From: Penicillium oxalicum
Taxonomy: Eukaryota > Ascomycota > Eurotiomycetes > Eurotiales > Aspergillaceae
Assembly: GCF_001723175.1 (NCBI RefSeq)
Contig: NC_064652.1
Coordinates: forward strand, 1,426,001 to 1,490,000
Length of the DNA stretch: 64,000 nt
Direction of reading: 5' to 3'
In this document: piece by piece, positions 45,776-57,118 of the stretch
Layout of the letters: each line of letters starts with the position of its first letter
Position numbering within the stretch: position 1 is the first letter of the stretch
Position numbers and translations under genes: made by a program
Notes under the pieces: model-generated
What the model was told of the DNA's origin: nothing
What the model saw: only the letters and a program-made list of their open reading frames with translations
The model's database searches: none

Positions 45776-48266
45776 GATCTCTCCTTGCTGCTCCCTGATG
45801 CGAAGTTTTCCGAGGTTGTTGAAGAGGGGCAGATAGAGCGGAGCGGCTCTCGGGGGTGGCGGCGGGCGCTTTTTTGGGCCTGCACTTTATCGATACAACG
45901 GATGACTGTCTCGATCATGCAAGCCATGCTTTTTACCGCAAACTGCAGAGGAGCCTGATTCAACATCCAACTTTCACAATGCTTCCATTTCTTTACTTCC
46001 ATGAGCAGTCAGCTTGTGTGTTCAATGAGGTCAGATGTTGTGCGTTGTCATGACCGAAAAATACCCTGCTACCTATGAGGCGACAAATTTTGGGGGGCTA
46101 CGAAACGTCACAACGGGCGCTGGATAGATGTCTCAGCACCGTACAATCTATACTGTCGATGGTTCTTAGAAATTCTCTGACTTGATGATGGTCAAAATTT
46201 CTGATTTCATGCGGCTTTTTAGGCTGTTTTAGTGGATTTATCTAATCCATAGACCTGAGGTAGTAGCTCTTCAACGGGCTCTATTGACCAGGCCGTGACC
46301 TCTCACCTCTGAGAGGACGGTGCAGAATCGATTCATAGCTATTTTCCAGACCAAGCTTTATATCAATGAAAAAAATGGGACTGCCTTTATATACTTATAT
46401 GAACGCAGATCATAAATTGAGCAAAATCTCCCCCGATATTAGAAATTTGAATTCTCACCAGGGGCTGTGCCATTACTTCAGAACATAAAGCACTCATAAG
46501 CCTTTGAACAAATACCATCAAGTGCACAGTGTACTAGGCACCAGTTTCTCGATTGTGGTATTTGTATATGAAGAAGTTAAATACAGATGGGAAACTCTAA
46601 TTGTTCGAGAAGCTTGCTGAATCATATCTTAAGGCTTGGCATCGCATTTACAGAACAGAAAGCTAAGCATCTTGTTTGTGGCCTGGCATAATGACTCTAG
46701 TGTTAATGGTATATAGCAAATTGGCAAGATTCTTGTCTCTCGAGAGTTAAAATCTAAGAAATCGAGCTTGGTACAATTCCTGTCCTTGATTTCTGGAGAC
46801 CCACGATCTTTTTGTGGTAATTAGGTAATTCGAAAATTTACTTCTGTGAGCATCGACGAATATCTCCTCGACTTTTTAAAAAGAGTCATCTTGAGCACAA
46901 CTACCCTATATGAAACGATGATCGTACGATGAAACCGGCGGCCCAGCGAAACAACTACTTATCCGCGTCTGCCTTCTTACTATTTCTGGACGAAACCTAA
47001 ACCGATGCTTGAGCCCCGGTGGGAAAAGCTAGATAAGTCTCACTTGACCGTTCATACCTTTATGTAACTCAGCCTTCCTTCAACCATTCCTTTCGCACAC
47101 TTGATATAACACGCATAGAAATTACTATCTCTTATCCATGTTAATAAAGCACTGGGCTTACTTCTGTACCCAGTATGTTAGGATAAATATTATCTAGTGC
47201 TTTGAGACGGTCTCTGCTCATCAATGACATAGATTCTAAGTGGAAATGTGGTGCTGCTCCAGTAGAAGAATTTCACTGCTCTTCAGATTCAGAATCCGCC
47301 AAGTCGGACAGCAGTGTACATGTGTCGGCGGCCATCGGAACTGGCCAAGATTACCAGCGGGTTGAGGCTGGCAGTTTAAAAACCAACTTTTACCATAGTC
47401 GCACGCCTACCGCGGTCATCTATGACGCTGGATACTATGGAATCAAGCTGGCTGATCGTAAGATTCTCGCCCAGGAAGTTCCGAGCGTGGACCCAAACAG
47501 ACTGAACGAGCATGTGTCCGTTAAGGAAATTGGAGCTCGAACCTAGGCTACGAGTGAATAGTACTTCTTGGTGCAAGACTGCATGGACGGCAGTGAGGTC
47601 AACGGGCATGAAGTCACTTTCACTTTTTAGCGCGAAATGCACATAGTAGATAAGTTAGCACCCGGTGTTCTCCTCAAATGAAATCTTACAATGCCTGATA
47701 TGATCAATCTTGATGCTCAGCGGAGACTCTGGAGCCGTGGACGGTTTACACTCCTAACCACTGGCTAGCCTAGGACAGCCAAATGGTGCAGCCAAGGCAT
47801 TTGTCGTGCTTCATCCCTTATCTAGCGCGGATGGAAGGAAGGCACGCATCCATCTGACAGCGGCTAATGTTATCTTTACTTCACTTACGTGGTTAAATAG
47901 CCACAAGACCGGACGAAAAATGAACATGATTGATCTAGTAATAATCCTGTCCTACTCCGATGCTTCAACCTTACTTTTTCCGCCTATCTACTACTGACCT
48001 ACGTAGATAGCGGCAGATCTGGATTAAGGCCGTTGTTGTCGGCGGTGACAGTCAAAAGTGGGGCATAACTTATGTCAGCCACATCCTGATCCATTCATCA
48101 GTCTCACCGCCCAGGAACTTTTTTTTTCTGCTGTTGATTCTTGCATTGCAGATTGCACGGCAGAGAGCATTTGCTGGATTGACACGCTTTTCTTAATTCG
48201 AGGGCGGAGGTCAAGTGAGGTCATCCAGACAATTGCTGAATCTTCTTTTACTTCTGGACGCCAAAG
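45776..48266. other. AT-rich, gene-poor divergent region
   Basis: Between the divergent ARL2 and DRS1 starts. From about 46080 to 47200, and again around 47640-48000, the sequence is visibly richer in A and T than its surroundings and full of stop codons in all frames. A 115-codon frame without an ATG start lies at 47202-47546 in a locally GC-richer patch; I do not recognise its product. I saw no terminal repeats or transposase motif, so a mutated transposon relic is only a possibility. The right 200 bases are the DRS1 promoter. Confidence 0.55.
47202..47546 (+). other. Unrecognised open frame, possible gene relic
   Basis: A frame of 114 residues in the AT-rich island, opening on TTG rather than ATG. 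It has a Ser/Asp-rich first half and a more ordinary second half (TAVIYDAGYYGIKLADRKIL). Its base composition is closer to coding DNA than the flanks. No splice-consistent extension or family match was found. It could be a fragment of a decayed gene. Confidence 0.2.
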
Positions 48267-50803
48267 ATGGCTCCGAAAAATTTGAAACGAAGTGCGCCCA
48301 AGGACGATGACTTTGTCCTCACACTGTCCGACGACGAAAATGTTCCTCGATTCGACGATGAAGACGACGAGGTCACCGAAGAGCTCCCCAGCACCGATTC
48401 GAAAAAGCGCAAGCGTGAGGCAGGCTCTGCTGAGAACAAGAACAAGAAGCAGAAGAATGTAAAGGGGAAAAAGAGCAAAGTTCAAGCCAAGGTCGAGGAG
48501 TCTGAAGAAGAGCAAGATGACGAAGAGGAAGATGTACCGGGTGCCGAAGACGATGCGCTCAATTCAGATTTCGAGTTCGATGTCGGTGGCGTCGCCAACC
48601 AGGGTGTCACCGAGGGCTTCGACGGCTGGGGCTTGGACGACTCTAAGCAGAACAGCGGTGGGGACAAGAAGGCTGTGGACATCGACGACATCATCTCTCG
48701 GCGGAGGGAAAAGCAAGAGGCTGCGAACATGAAGAAGCAGAAGAAGCAGGCCAAGAAAGAGACCGACAACGCCAGTAGCTCAGACGAGGAGGATCCTGAT
48801 GCCGATGGCGGTATGGAGGTTGACTTTGACGACGACGAGCTAGTTGCGGAGGACGGATTCGGCATGGGCGCCGATGGGGAGGATGAGAGCGAGGCCGAAG
48901 GCCCCGAGCCTGGGTCAGGACCCGAGGACAGTGACGAAGAAGATGAGCAAAGTGAAGACGACGATGATGATGCCGCGTCTGACAACGATTCCGTCGCCAC
49001 TCCTGTTCACCATCCCGACGACGTTGCTTCTGACCGCGAATCTGACGTCGAGAGCGAGGTAGACGAAGAGGAGGCCGAGAAGCGTAAGGCATTCTTTGCC
49101 CCCGAGGAGAAAGTGGACGACAAGGCCGCTATGGCGAACAGCTCGTTCCAGGACTTCAATCTCTCTCGTCCAATTTTGCGCGGCTTGGCTGCCGTTGGCT
49201 TCACAGATCCCACGCCAATTCAGCGCAAAGCCATTCCTGTGGCTCTGCTGGGTAAAGACATTGTCGGAAGTGCCGTGACTGGTTCCGGTAAGACCGGCGC
49301 TTTCATCGTGCCCATTCTCGAACGTCTCCTCTTCCGTCCTCGCAAAACCCCAACCAGTCGTGTCGCCATTCTCATGCCTACTCGTGAATTGGCGGTCCAG
49401 TGTTACAATGTTGCAGTCAAGCTTGCCACCTACACCGATGTGACGTTCTGTCAGCTTGTTGGTGGTTTCAGTCTTCGCGAACAAGAGAACGTGTTGAAGA
49501 AGCGCCCCGATGTGATCATTGCTACTCCTGGTCGTTTCATTGACCACATGCGCAACTCGCCAAGCTTCACTGTGGACACATTGGAAATTCTGGTTCTCGA
49601 TGAAGCCGATCGAATGCTCGAGGATGGTTTCGCCGATGAGTTGAACGAGATTTTGACGACGATTCCCAAGTCTCGTCAGACCATGCTCTTCTCCGCTACA
49701 ATGACCGACACCGTCGACAAGTTGATTCGCGTCGGTCTTAACCGGCCCGTTCGATTGATGGTCGACGCAAAGAAGAAGACCGCCGTCACCCTGACACAAG
49801 AATTTGTCCGCCTACGACCGGGCCGCGAGGACAAACGCTTGGGCTATCTTCTATACCTGTGCAAGGAAATCTACACGCAGCGAGTGATTATCTTCTTCCG
49901 CCAGAAGAAGGAAGCGCACCGCGTTCGAGTGATCTTCGGTCTGTTAGGGTTGAGGGCTGCAGAGCTCCATGGTGGCCTGAGTCAGGAGCAAGTAAGTCAC
50001 GCTGCGCGACCACAAATAACTACGATTTTAGATGGGACTAATATTATTCCTTCTAGCGTATCAAATCCGTTGAGAGCTTCCGTGATGGCAAGGTGTCTTT
50101 CTTGCTCGCTACCGACGTCGCCTCGCGTGGTCTGGATATCAAGGGCGTTGAGACCGTTATCAACTACGAGGCGCCACAGAGTCATGAGATCTATCTGCAT
50201 CGTGTTGGCCGTACCGCCCGTGCCGGCCGCTCCGGAAGCGCCTGCACAATAGCTGCCGAGCCCGACCGCAAGGTTGTCAAAATGGCCGTGAAGTCTGGAA
50301 AGGCTCAGGGTGCCAAGATTGTCAGCCGAGTGGTTGAGATGGCCGTCGCTGATGAATGGGCCCAGAAGGCAGAGGATCTTGCCGATGAGGTGCAAGAAGT
50401 TCTGGAAGAGGAGAAGACCGAGAAGCAGTTGGCGCAGGCTGAGATGCAGTTCAACAAGAGCGAGAACCTGATGAAGCACGGCCAAGAAATTATGTCTCGT
50501 CCCAAGCGAACGTGGTTCGAGACGGAGACACAGAAACGGGCGGCCCGCAAGCTGGGTCGGACGGAGCTGAATGGCCCGGACAACAACTCCAAGAAGGACA
50601 AGGTCAAGTTGAGCAACAAGGACCGGAAACGGCTCGATGACGCCAAGCTAAGGCACGAGGGCAAGATTGGGTGGAAGAAGGGAAAGTCGGAGCGTGATGC
50701 CCCCAAAACAAAAGCCAAGGACAAGAAGAGAAGGGAAAAAATAGGAATCTTGATTGGGGGCCAAAAGGACCCGCTGCCGGGGGTCCAGTGGCGGCTAGTG
50801 TGA
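48267..50803 (+). CDS. DRS1: ATP-dependent RNA helicase Drs1 (DEAD box)
   Basis: Exons 48267-49991 and 50057-50803 give 823 residues. Drs1 is a nucleolar DEAD-box helicase needed for 27S pre-rRNA processing and 60S subunit assembly. The N-terminal 290 residues are highly charged, with Asp/Glu runs and KKRKR-type basic clusters, typical of the family. Helicase motifs in order: Q motif [13 protein letters not shown], motif [12 protein letters not shown] (about residue 338), [13 protein letters not shown], motif [10 protein letters not shown] (about 443), SAT (about 475), then after the intron [12 protein letters not shown] and [13 protein letters not shown] (about 624). The 65-nt intron joins GLSQEQ to [12 protein letters not shown] in phase 0. 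The Lys-rich C-terminus ends in [19 protein letters not shown], which does not look like the usual Lys/Gly end, so a last unseen intron is possible. Confidence 0.95.
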
Positions 50804-50914
50804 CACTGTGCAGCAATGCATTCATCCTGCCAAAACCTTGTATAGATGGCAGGATGACGGATGAATCCTCGCGCAAGAAGTAGGAGAGGAGGGGGCGAAA
50901 ACTTAGTGAGAGAA

Positions 50915-50920
50915 AATAAA
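50915..50920 (+). promoter_or_regulatory. Possible polyadenylation signal of DRS1
   Basis: AATAAA, 112 bases after the DRS1 stop codon, within A-rich sequence. Suggestive only. Confidence 0.35.
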
Positions 50921-53023
50921 TAACGGCACATGTATTCTGATGCGACTTTTGATATCATCGTCTTTTCATCATCCTTTTCTTTTCCCTTCATTTATCCAAT
51001 CTAAGGATAGGAGTGCTGATGTCTCTGGGCTGGTCACAATTATCGGGTGCTGGATTCCACAGCGGCTGCTACGAATCCTGTGCGTCTACTCTAGGTACCT
51101 ATTCCTCCAACCAGTAAGCAGTATCAGTAGCGACACAGGAAACAAGTACGTCTGGCTAGCAACCTAGGTCCTTTCATGATAAGGATTTAGACACAATTAT
51201 CCATCAAGCATTTGAGTGTGATCGACCATGTCAGGTACACAAGAAGAGAGAGAGAGAGAGTACAAGGCGCGGCATAGTAGTAGTACATGTTCATAGCTGC
51301 TTGTGAAGACTCTTCGATGACATCTTCATGCCGATCACCGGCCATTCGAGTCGTCGAGATCCACACCACTACACGCTAAGTCTCCGGGCCATGGTTGGAG
51401 TCTCATCTAGGAATCCAGACCGGAGACGTTTTTTCGAGACGCTTGGACACACTAACTCGTACCCGTCAGATGGGTCGCTCGTGATGCCGGACGAGGCGCT
51501 CCTCGGACTACCGTTGATGACGGCTTGTATTTCTGTACCACGGCGACATGATTAGAAAGCACGCCGACAGCAACCGTAAGTATGCGTGAAGATCGTCGAC
51601 TCCAACTTGGATCCTTTGATTCGCGTGGTTTTACACAAGGCCCGGACTAGCCCCTACCAACCCTTCTTTCAGGGTTCCAGGGCTGACCAAATGCCTACAT
51701 GACTCAGGGGTCCAGCGGTCACCAAGCTTGGAACTTAGAAAGTCCCAACGTCTGGGTCACCGGTCAAGGTCAATTGCTTTTCGTGGGAGCACACCGATGA
51801 CCTGAAAACCAATCCCGGATGAGCTCGGCCGATTGAGCAGTCCATGTATCAAAGCAGGAACTCAACTCGTGCTCGTGGTCGCGGATCAGGTGACTACACT
51901 CTGCATCCTGAAGCAATCCGCGCCCGAGAGGAACATGACTAAAATGGGATGTCGCACGATGAGTCTGCATCTCTCAGAGCCCCACCAGCTTGGTCCCTTT
52001 CCGGGTCCTGTTCCAGAGAGCGATGGAATTGTAAGGTCTTAGTCATTCTCGATGAAGGATAATCTCTTCTCATGATCCTCCATCGAGCAGGACTCAGGAA
52101 CGGCTAGTTTTACTCTATTCAGCTTGCCGCTTTGCCCCAACTCGACATGAGGATCCTCTTCCTTCTCGTGATCCACCTCGACCTCCTCAACTGCCAGGAG
52201 CGGGTCTGCCATTCGTTCAGTGGATGCGCCCGATGGTCGCCAAGGCGAGACGGCTTCTAGCCACGGATACCCACACGACCCACGCGGCCCACGACTTGCA
52301 TCGAGACCCAAGCGGTCAATTGGGCCATGTCGCCGCTGTCGCAAAGACATGCCCTCCCGTGTTCCCAACATTCCGGGACTTTGGGCTTCATTGGTTCACC
52401 CGTGCGCAAGAGACCCAGAACGAACTACAGAAAGGACATTTCATTCGAGAAGGGGAGGGGGGGGGACGAAACGAGTCCAAGAGGGTCATCCATCTTCACA
52501 GTCTGAGAGTCAGAGCACCAAACGATCGCCCATTGTTCTTGTTCCTGGTCGTCATGATGATGATGAAGCTGATCGCGACCTGTCAATCATGGTCGTGGCA
52601 CGTGAGAACTCTGAACGAGGATGACGGTGGAGGCTTCTTGGTTGCAAGTGCCGGCGTGTCTACCAAATGGAGCTCATTTCGGGGGATTTTCATCTGAACC
52701 ACAGAAACGGCGCCAGATCTGATCACGCGAATTGGATAATGGGGAAAACCAAGGGAGAAAAAAGCACAAAAAAGGTTTGGAGCGCTGGGGGCTAGATCGA
52801 TTTTGGGCCAGCCCAAGCCGGCATCAAGGCGATCCGACACTTGCTAACCTCTGATGTCCACCCAATGACTGCCGGAGGCAGTAAGAGCCGTGACCCGTGT
52901 TCCCAGAAGACCAGAATTGGGCGTTTAGTTCAGCCGAAGAGTATCCGGGACCGCAGCCCTGCGATATCGCTCACCTCCAATTTTCCTTAAACCGCGCTCC
53001 TTCGGTCTCCTGCTCAACCAAAT

Positions 53024-53040
53024 CCCCCCCCCCCCCCCCC
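53024..53040. repeat. C17 homopolymer
   Basis: Seventeen consecutive C, the longest G/C homopolymer in the window, in the upstream region of the Zn2Cys6 gene. Its exact length is likely to be unreliable in sequencing. Confidence 0.85.
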
Positions 53041-53372
53041 TGCGGGTATCACGCTGCTAGTGCCGTTTGCCTGGTTTCTGAGTGAGAAGTAGAATGCTCC
53101 ATCCAGAGCGATGGACTACCCAGTCCTGGTCCACCGATGCCAAAAGAAGGTTAAACCATAAACACTACTCCCCTCCCCGCGATTATCAGTGTCGCCCCAC
53201 GCCGCGTTGCCTCCTACGGGAGCCAGAAATTTCGCCGCAGATTTCCCCTCTTCATTCTCGGGGGACCCGGCAAATTTCTCATATTGCATTTAATCGTTCT
53301 GGGTTCCTGAAGCAGTACCAATGGGAACCCGGCAATATCGGGTTGCCAGCGTGAAAGTGACTCTCGTCGACG

Positions 53373-56225
53373 ATGGCTGAGAATTCAAACATGTCCGACG
53401 TACCGCTGAAAAGAGCACTCCCGCGGAAGAGTGCCTTTTCATGTGAGGCGTGTCGCAAACGTAAAGTGAGTTTCCGAAGTCGGACAGGATCCGAGATGGC
53501 ATGGAAGTGGATTGCGGAATGTCCTGAGTCAGTTTTGAGGCTGACTGGAGAGCCATTTGACAGGTCAAGTGTAACGGAGCCAGCCCGGCATGCTCACGCT
53601 GTGCTGCACGAGGCGAGACATGCGTGTACAGCTTGTAAGGCGATCGTTCTTTCTATTGATTCTCGAGATCAGGCAGAGTCCGATACCAAGTCGGCGCTGC
53701 TCATACTCTCCGTGGTTTCTGTCCCATCGCTAACTGTCTCGTTCTCGCGGTTTGCATTGATAGAGCCCCAACGTTGTCTTACACCAAGCAGCTTGAGGCT
53801 AGGGTTGCCCAGCTGGAACAGGCTCTTTCCAGAGCCCGGGGTGAGCGTACGGATACCGACGCACCCAAGGCAAGCTCACCAATCTCGCTGGCGGAATCTA
53901 GCTCGAGTGCCGGCTACAGGGTCAAACTCGAAAACGATGATTCACAGGAGTTATCAAGGGAATTCGAAGGCTTGAGTGTCGAAACGGATGGACGAATTTC
54001 GTTTCATGGGCCAACCAGTCTCTTCCAATTGCCCAGTGGTCCTGTGAGCGAGACGGCGTCGGCGACTCACGTGGTGCATGAACTTCAAGCTCGCAAGGAG
54101 CGATTGATCAACAGTGCCTGGCGAGAGAGAGCCTTTGAGCAAATGGCTTCGATTCCGGTATGGAGAACTGCACACCAGAAGACGGTGATCATGACCCGAA
54201 ACGCTAATGAGTGTGAATGCAATGGACTAGGAGCCATTTCAATATCTGCTGGATTCTCATTGGTGTTGGATACAGCCTCTGTTCAACTTTGTCTATCGGC
54301 CAGCGTTCACTCGTACGTTGATCATCACCCTGGACTCTCGAAGAGCTTGACACCTTCTCGATACTCATCTTTCGTACAGGTGATATGAAGATCCAGGGAC
54401 AATATTACTCCGACGCTTTGATGAACGCCATCCTCTCCCACTCTGTGCGCTGGTGTAAAGCGGAGCCTCATATTGGTCCACTCCTGGACTCATACGAGGG
54501 GGGAGCCCTTTTCTCTCAGCGGGCTGTCTCGGGACTGTTTGAGACTCTGCAGGATGGGCACGCCAGTGTACCCACCGTCCAGACGCTCTTGCTTCTCAGT
54601 GCGCAAGAATGCGGAAAGGGCAACCGGTCTCAGGCCTGGCTCTACAGTGGCATGGCCTTCCGCATGCTGGAGGATCTGGGCATCTCGATTGATAGTCGCA
54701 GATATCTTGGTGCGGCCCAGCTCAGCGATGAGGACATTGAGATTCGTAACCGGCTGTTCTGGAGCTGTTACTTCTGGGACAAAGTTGTCTCTCTTTATTT
54801 TGGACGAGCTCCTGCAATGCAGCATTCGCGAGTCAGCCCACCTCGCCTGATCTGTATGTTTTGGAATCCACGAATTGGCATATACCAGGATAACTGACAC
54901 AAAGAGTTTTAGTGGATGACACTTCGGAGATTGAAAGTTGGGCTCCCCATGGGGTCACTTTCCCGGACGGTGCACATTATCCGCCCACACAAGCGCATTC
55001 TACTTCGTGCTTTATCCAAATGTGTGGCCTCGCGGAAATTCTCAATCAGATTCTGATCCACATCTATGATCCAATGCGTCAAAATACCGAGGCGGAGTTC
55101 TTCGAGTGTGTCCAGGAACAAGCGAAGAATCTGAGCGAGTGGTGGAATGAATTGCCCAGTTACCTGAAGCTGGTGGCTGCGGATTTGCCTCCTTATTCCC
55201 CACCGAGTCACATCATGACTCTCAAGTACGTGAATTGATACTTGCTCTGCCTCTGATACGTGCCTTCACTCATCACGAAGACAAACAGCTGTTTCTACCA
55301 CACGGTCAATATTCTGCTCCATCGTCCAATCCTTTGCTCCCGAGCGCCGTTGAAAACACGATCAGAACCATACGACAAAAGCCATCTCGTGCAATGCCTG
55401 GCCTCTGCTACTTCAATCCTCTCGCTATTCGACCTCTATCGCCGAACATTTGGTGATAACCACGTGGTTCTTTCCCTTGCTTACAGCATTTACACCGCCG
55501 CTTCCATCTTTTTGTTGGAAATCCAAGCGCTGAAATATGCAGCCCCGGGGACGTTGGATAAGCTCAGATTCTGCATTCTCGCTCTGGAGCGCATTCAAAG
55601 ATCTAACCCTGTGATCACCACTGCCATTGGTCTCATCTATCAGGAGACTCACAAGCTTCACATCGACGTTCACCTCGCTATACCCAACCGGCATCCACAG
55701 TCCGATCCTCAACATTCTCCCAGCCATACCCCAAGCCATACGCATTCACAATCATTCTCTCAGCCTCATTCATCGATACCCAGTCAACATTCCCACTCTA
55801 CCTCATCGAGCAGTGATCATTCTCGTCACGTCTCCCCCGCTATGCAGCAGCAACAACAACAACATCATCATCAACATCAACATCACCAACATCACAAACA
55901 CCATCATCACCAGCGCCCGCAAAGCCGGACCACCATCAGCCCTCAGCCTGTGAGTGCCGGATCAGGGGCAAGCTCATCCATGATATCCGATTACCAGGCG
56001 TTCAATCCATCGGACCTTTCGTTTGGCCAATCTCATATCAGTGAGATGCCGCAAATGGCGCCTACTCATCTCTTGGGTGGTATGCCGAATGCTGTAATGA
56101 CCGTCGACAATTCGAACGCATACGAAATCACCCCTGAGGTGTTTGAAGCATTTTCATATGCACAGCCGATTTCGACTACGATGACGACCCCATTTCAAAG
56201 TGAATGGTCCGGTCCACCTCATTGA
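53373..56225 (+). CDS. Zn2Cys6 transcription factor with Fungal_trans domain and Gln/His-rich tail
   Basis: Seven exons: 53373-53465, 53564-53634, 53764-54157, 54231-54312, 54380-54853, 54913-55225 and 55289-56225; 787 residues, all phases consistent. The Zn2Cys6 cluster is split by intron 1: FSCEACRKRK/VKCNGASPACSRCAARGETC, spacing CX2CX6CX6CX2CX6C. A short coiled coil follows (YTKQLEARVAQLEQAL). The Fungal_trans region starts with SIPEPFQYLLDSHWCWIQPL and FNFVYRPAFTRD, then YYSDALMNAILSHSVRWC, and GKGNRSQAWLYSGMAFRMLE. This pattern resembles the NirA-like group as I remember it, but I would not name a pathway. The C-terminal tail has a Ser/His-rich stretch and a mixed Gln/His run (55845-55917). 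It should act in the nucleus; the adjacent reductase and transporter are possible but unproven targets. Confidence 0.9.
55845..55917 (+). repeat. CAR/CAY repeat encoding a Gln/His-rich run
   Basis: An in-frame stretch of CAG, CAA, CAT and CAC codons in the tail of the Zn2Cys6 factor, giving six or seven Gln then alternating His and Gln. Probably a low-complexity activation or condensation segment. Confidence 0.85.
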
Positions 56226-57118
56226 GGGACGAGCAAGAAAGCAGAGTGTAGTGAGCAGGCTTGAGCAAAAAACAAAACCTCTGGTACTGGATCGCTGTTT
56301 TGCATCGGATGTTGATGGTTTTGGGTGATTCCCCGATAGTTACATGAGCGATTTCAATGTTTGCACTGAGGGTGGTTGGTCAATATTTGGGGAGTAAAAA
56401 TCTGCATGTGTCCGGAGCATCTGGAGCATTTCCTGGTGCATTTGTCTTGTCTTAGTTTATGATTTCAAAAAGTGACTGAAGCTGTCCTGGGGTGAAGAAT
56501 GACTCCTGCAGGCAGTCATGATGATATAACATGTTTATTCCAGACCCTATCGATTCGTGTTGCTTCTTACCCAAAGATATAGATAATTCAGCCTTGAATA
56601 ATGGTGGGTAATGTGGCTCCATCCATCATCTATTAAGGCTCTGCTGTCACTCCCCACGTACTTGCCCAGAGCCAATCGATCATCTCAACCGAGCATCCGA
56701 GCCGTTCCTTGCCAATCTCATATCCACTGACCCATCTTGGCTCAACCGATCAAGACTGAGAACTAAAGTCAACTATTCGACACCGAGGCCTACAACTAGA
56801 TACCATCGCCATCTACCGGCTTGATCCTCGCGCAACTCGGACTTAATGCAATCAAACCGATCAGCAATGGACTGACCATCGACAATACTGACCAGAATGT
56901 GCCGGGAAATCCCCGCATCTGCTGAATGAATACGAAGTAGCCATCGGCTCTTGCGGATTGAATACAAGATTGAATGGTAGATGCGCGATTCGAGATGAGA
57001 GATGGGTGAGGCATGTGATCAGTAGATATTTTATCTTGACTACCTAGTAGAGAGTAAAATATTCGAGACCAGTCATTTCAGGGTTGGATCCAGTATTCAT
57101 TGAGTAGTCCAGCTATGA
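56226..57118. other. Convergent intergenic region
   Basis: Spacer between the 3' ends of the Zn2Cys6 factor and the ferric reductase, holding both 3' untranslated regions. Minus-strand open frames at 56773-57014 overlap each other and are unrecognised. No repeat or RNA gene seen. Confidence 0.5.

Larger units (their letters stand above)
50804..53372. other. Intergenic region of 2.6 kb upstream of the Zn2Cys6 factor
   Basis: Contains the DRS1 3' end with an AATAAA at 50915-50920, a GA run at about 51246-51261, and 17 C in a row at 53024-53040 about 330 bases before the next start codon. Overlapping frames on both strands at 52039-52697 have no recognisable product; the minus-strand one includes an ATG-initiated acidic stretch of 57 residues that I could not support. 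No RNA gene seen. Confidence 0.5.

Noticed and set aside
48915..49799. Minus-strand frame of 294 codons antisense to DRS1
   Set aside because: Shadow of the helicase coding sequence; the product has no recognisable domain.
52039..52371. Minus-strand frame with an acidic ATG-initiated 57-codon end
   Set aside because: Too short, overlapped by equally open plus-strand frames, no support beyond being open.
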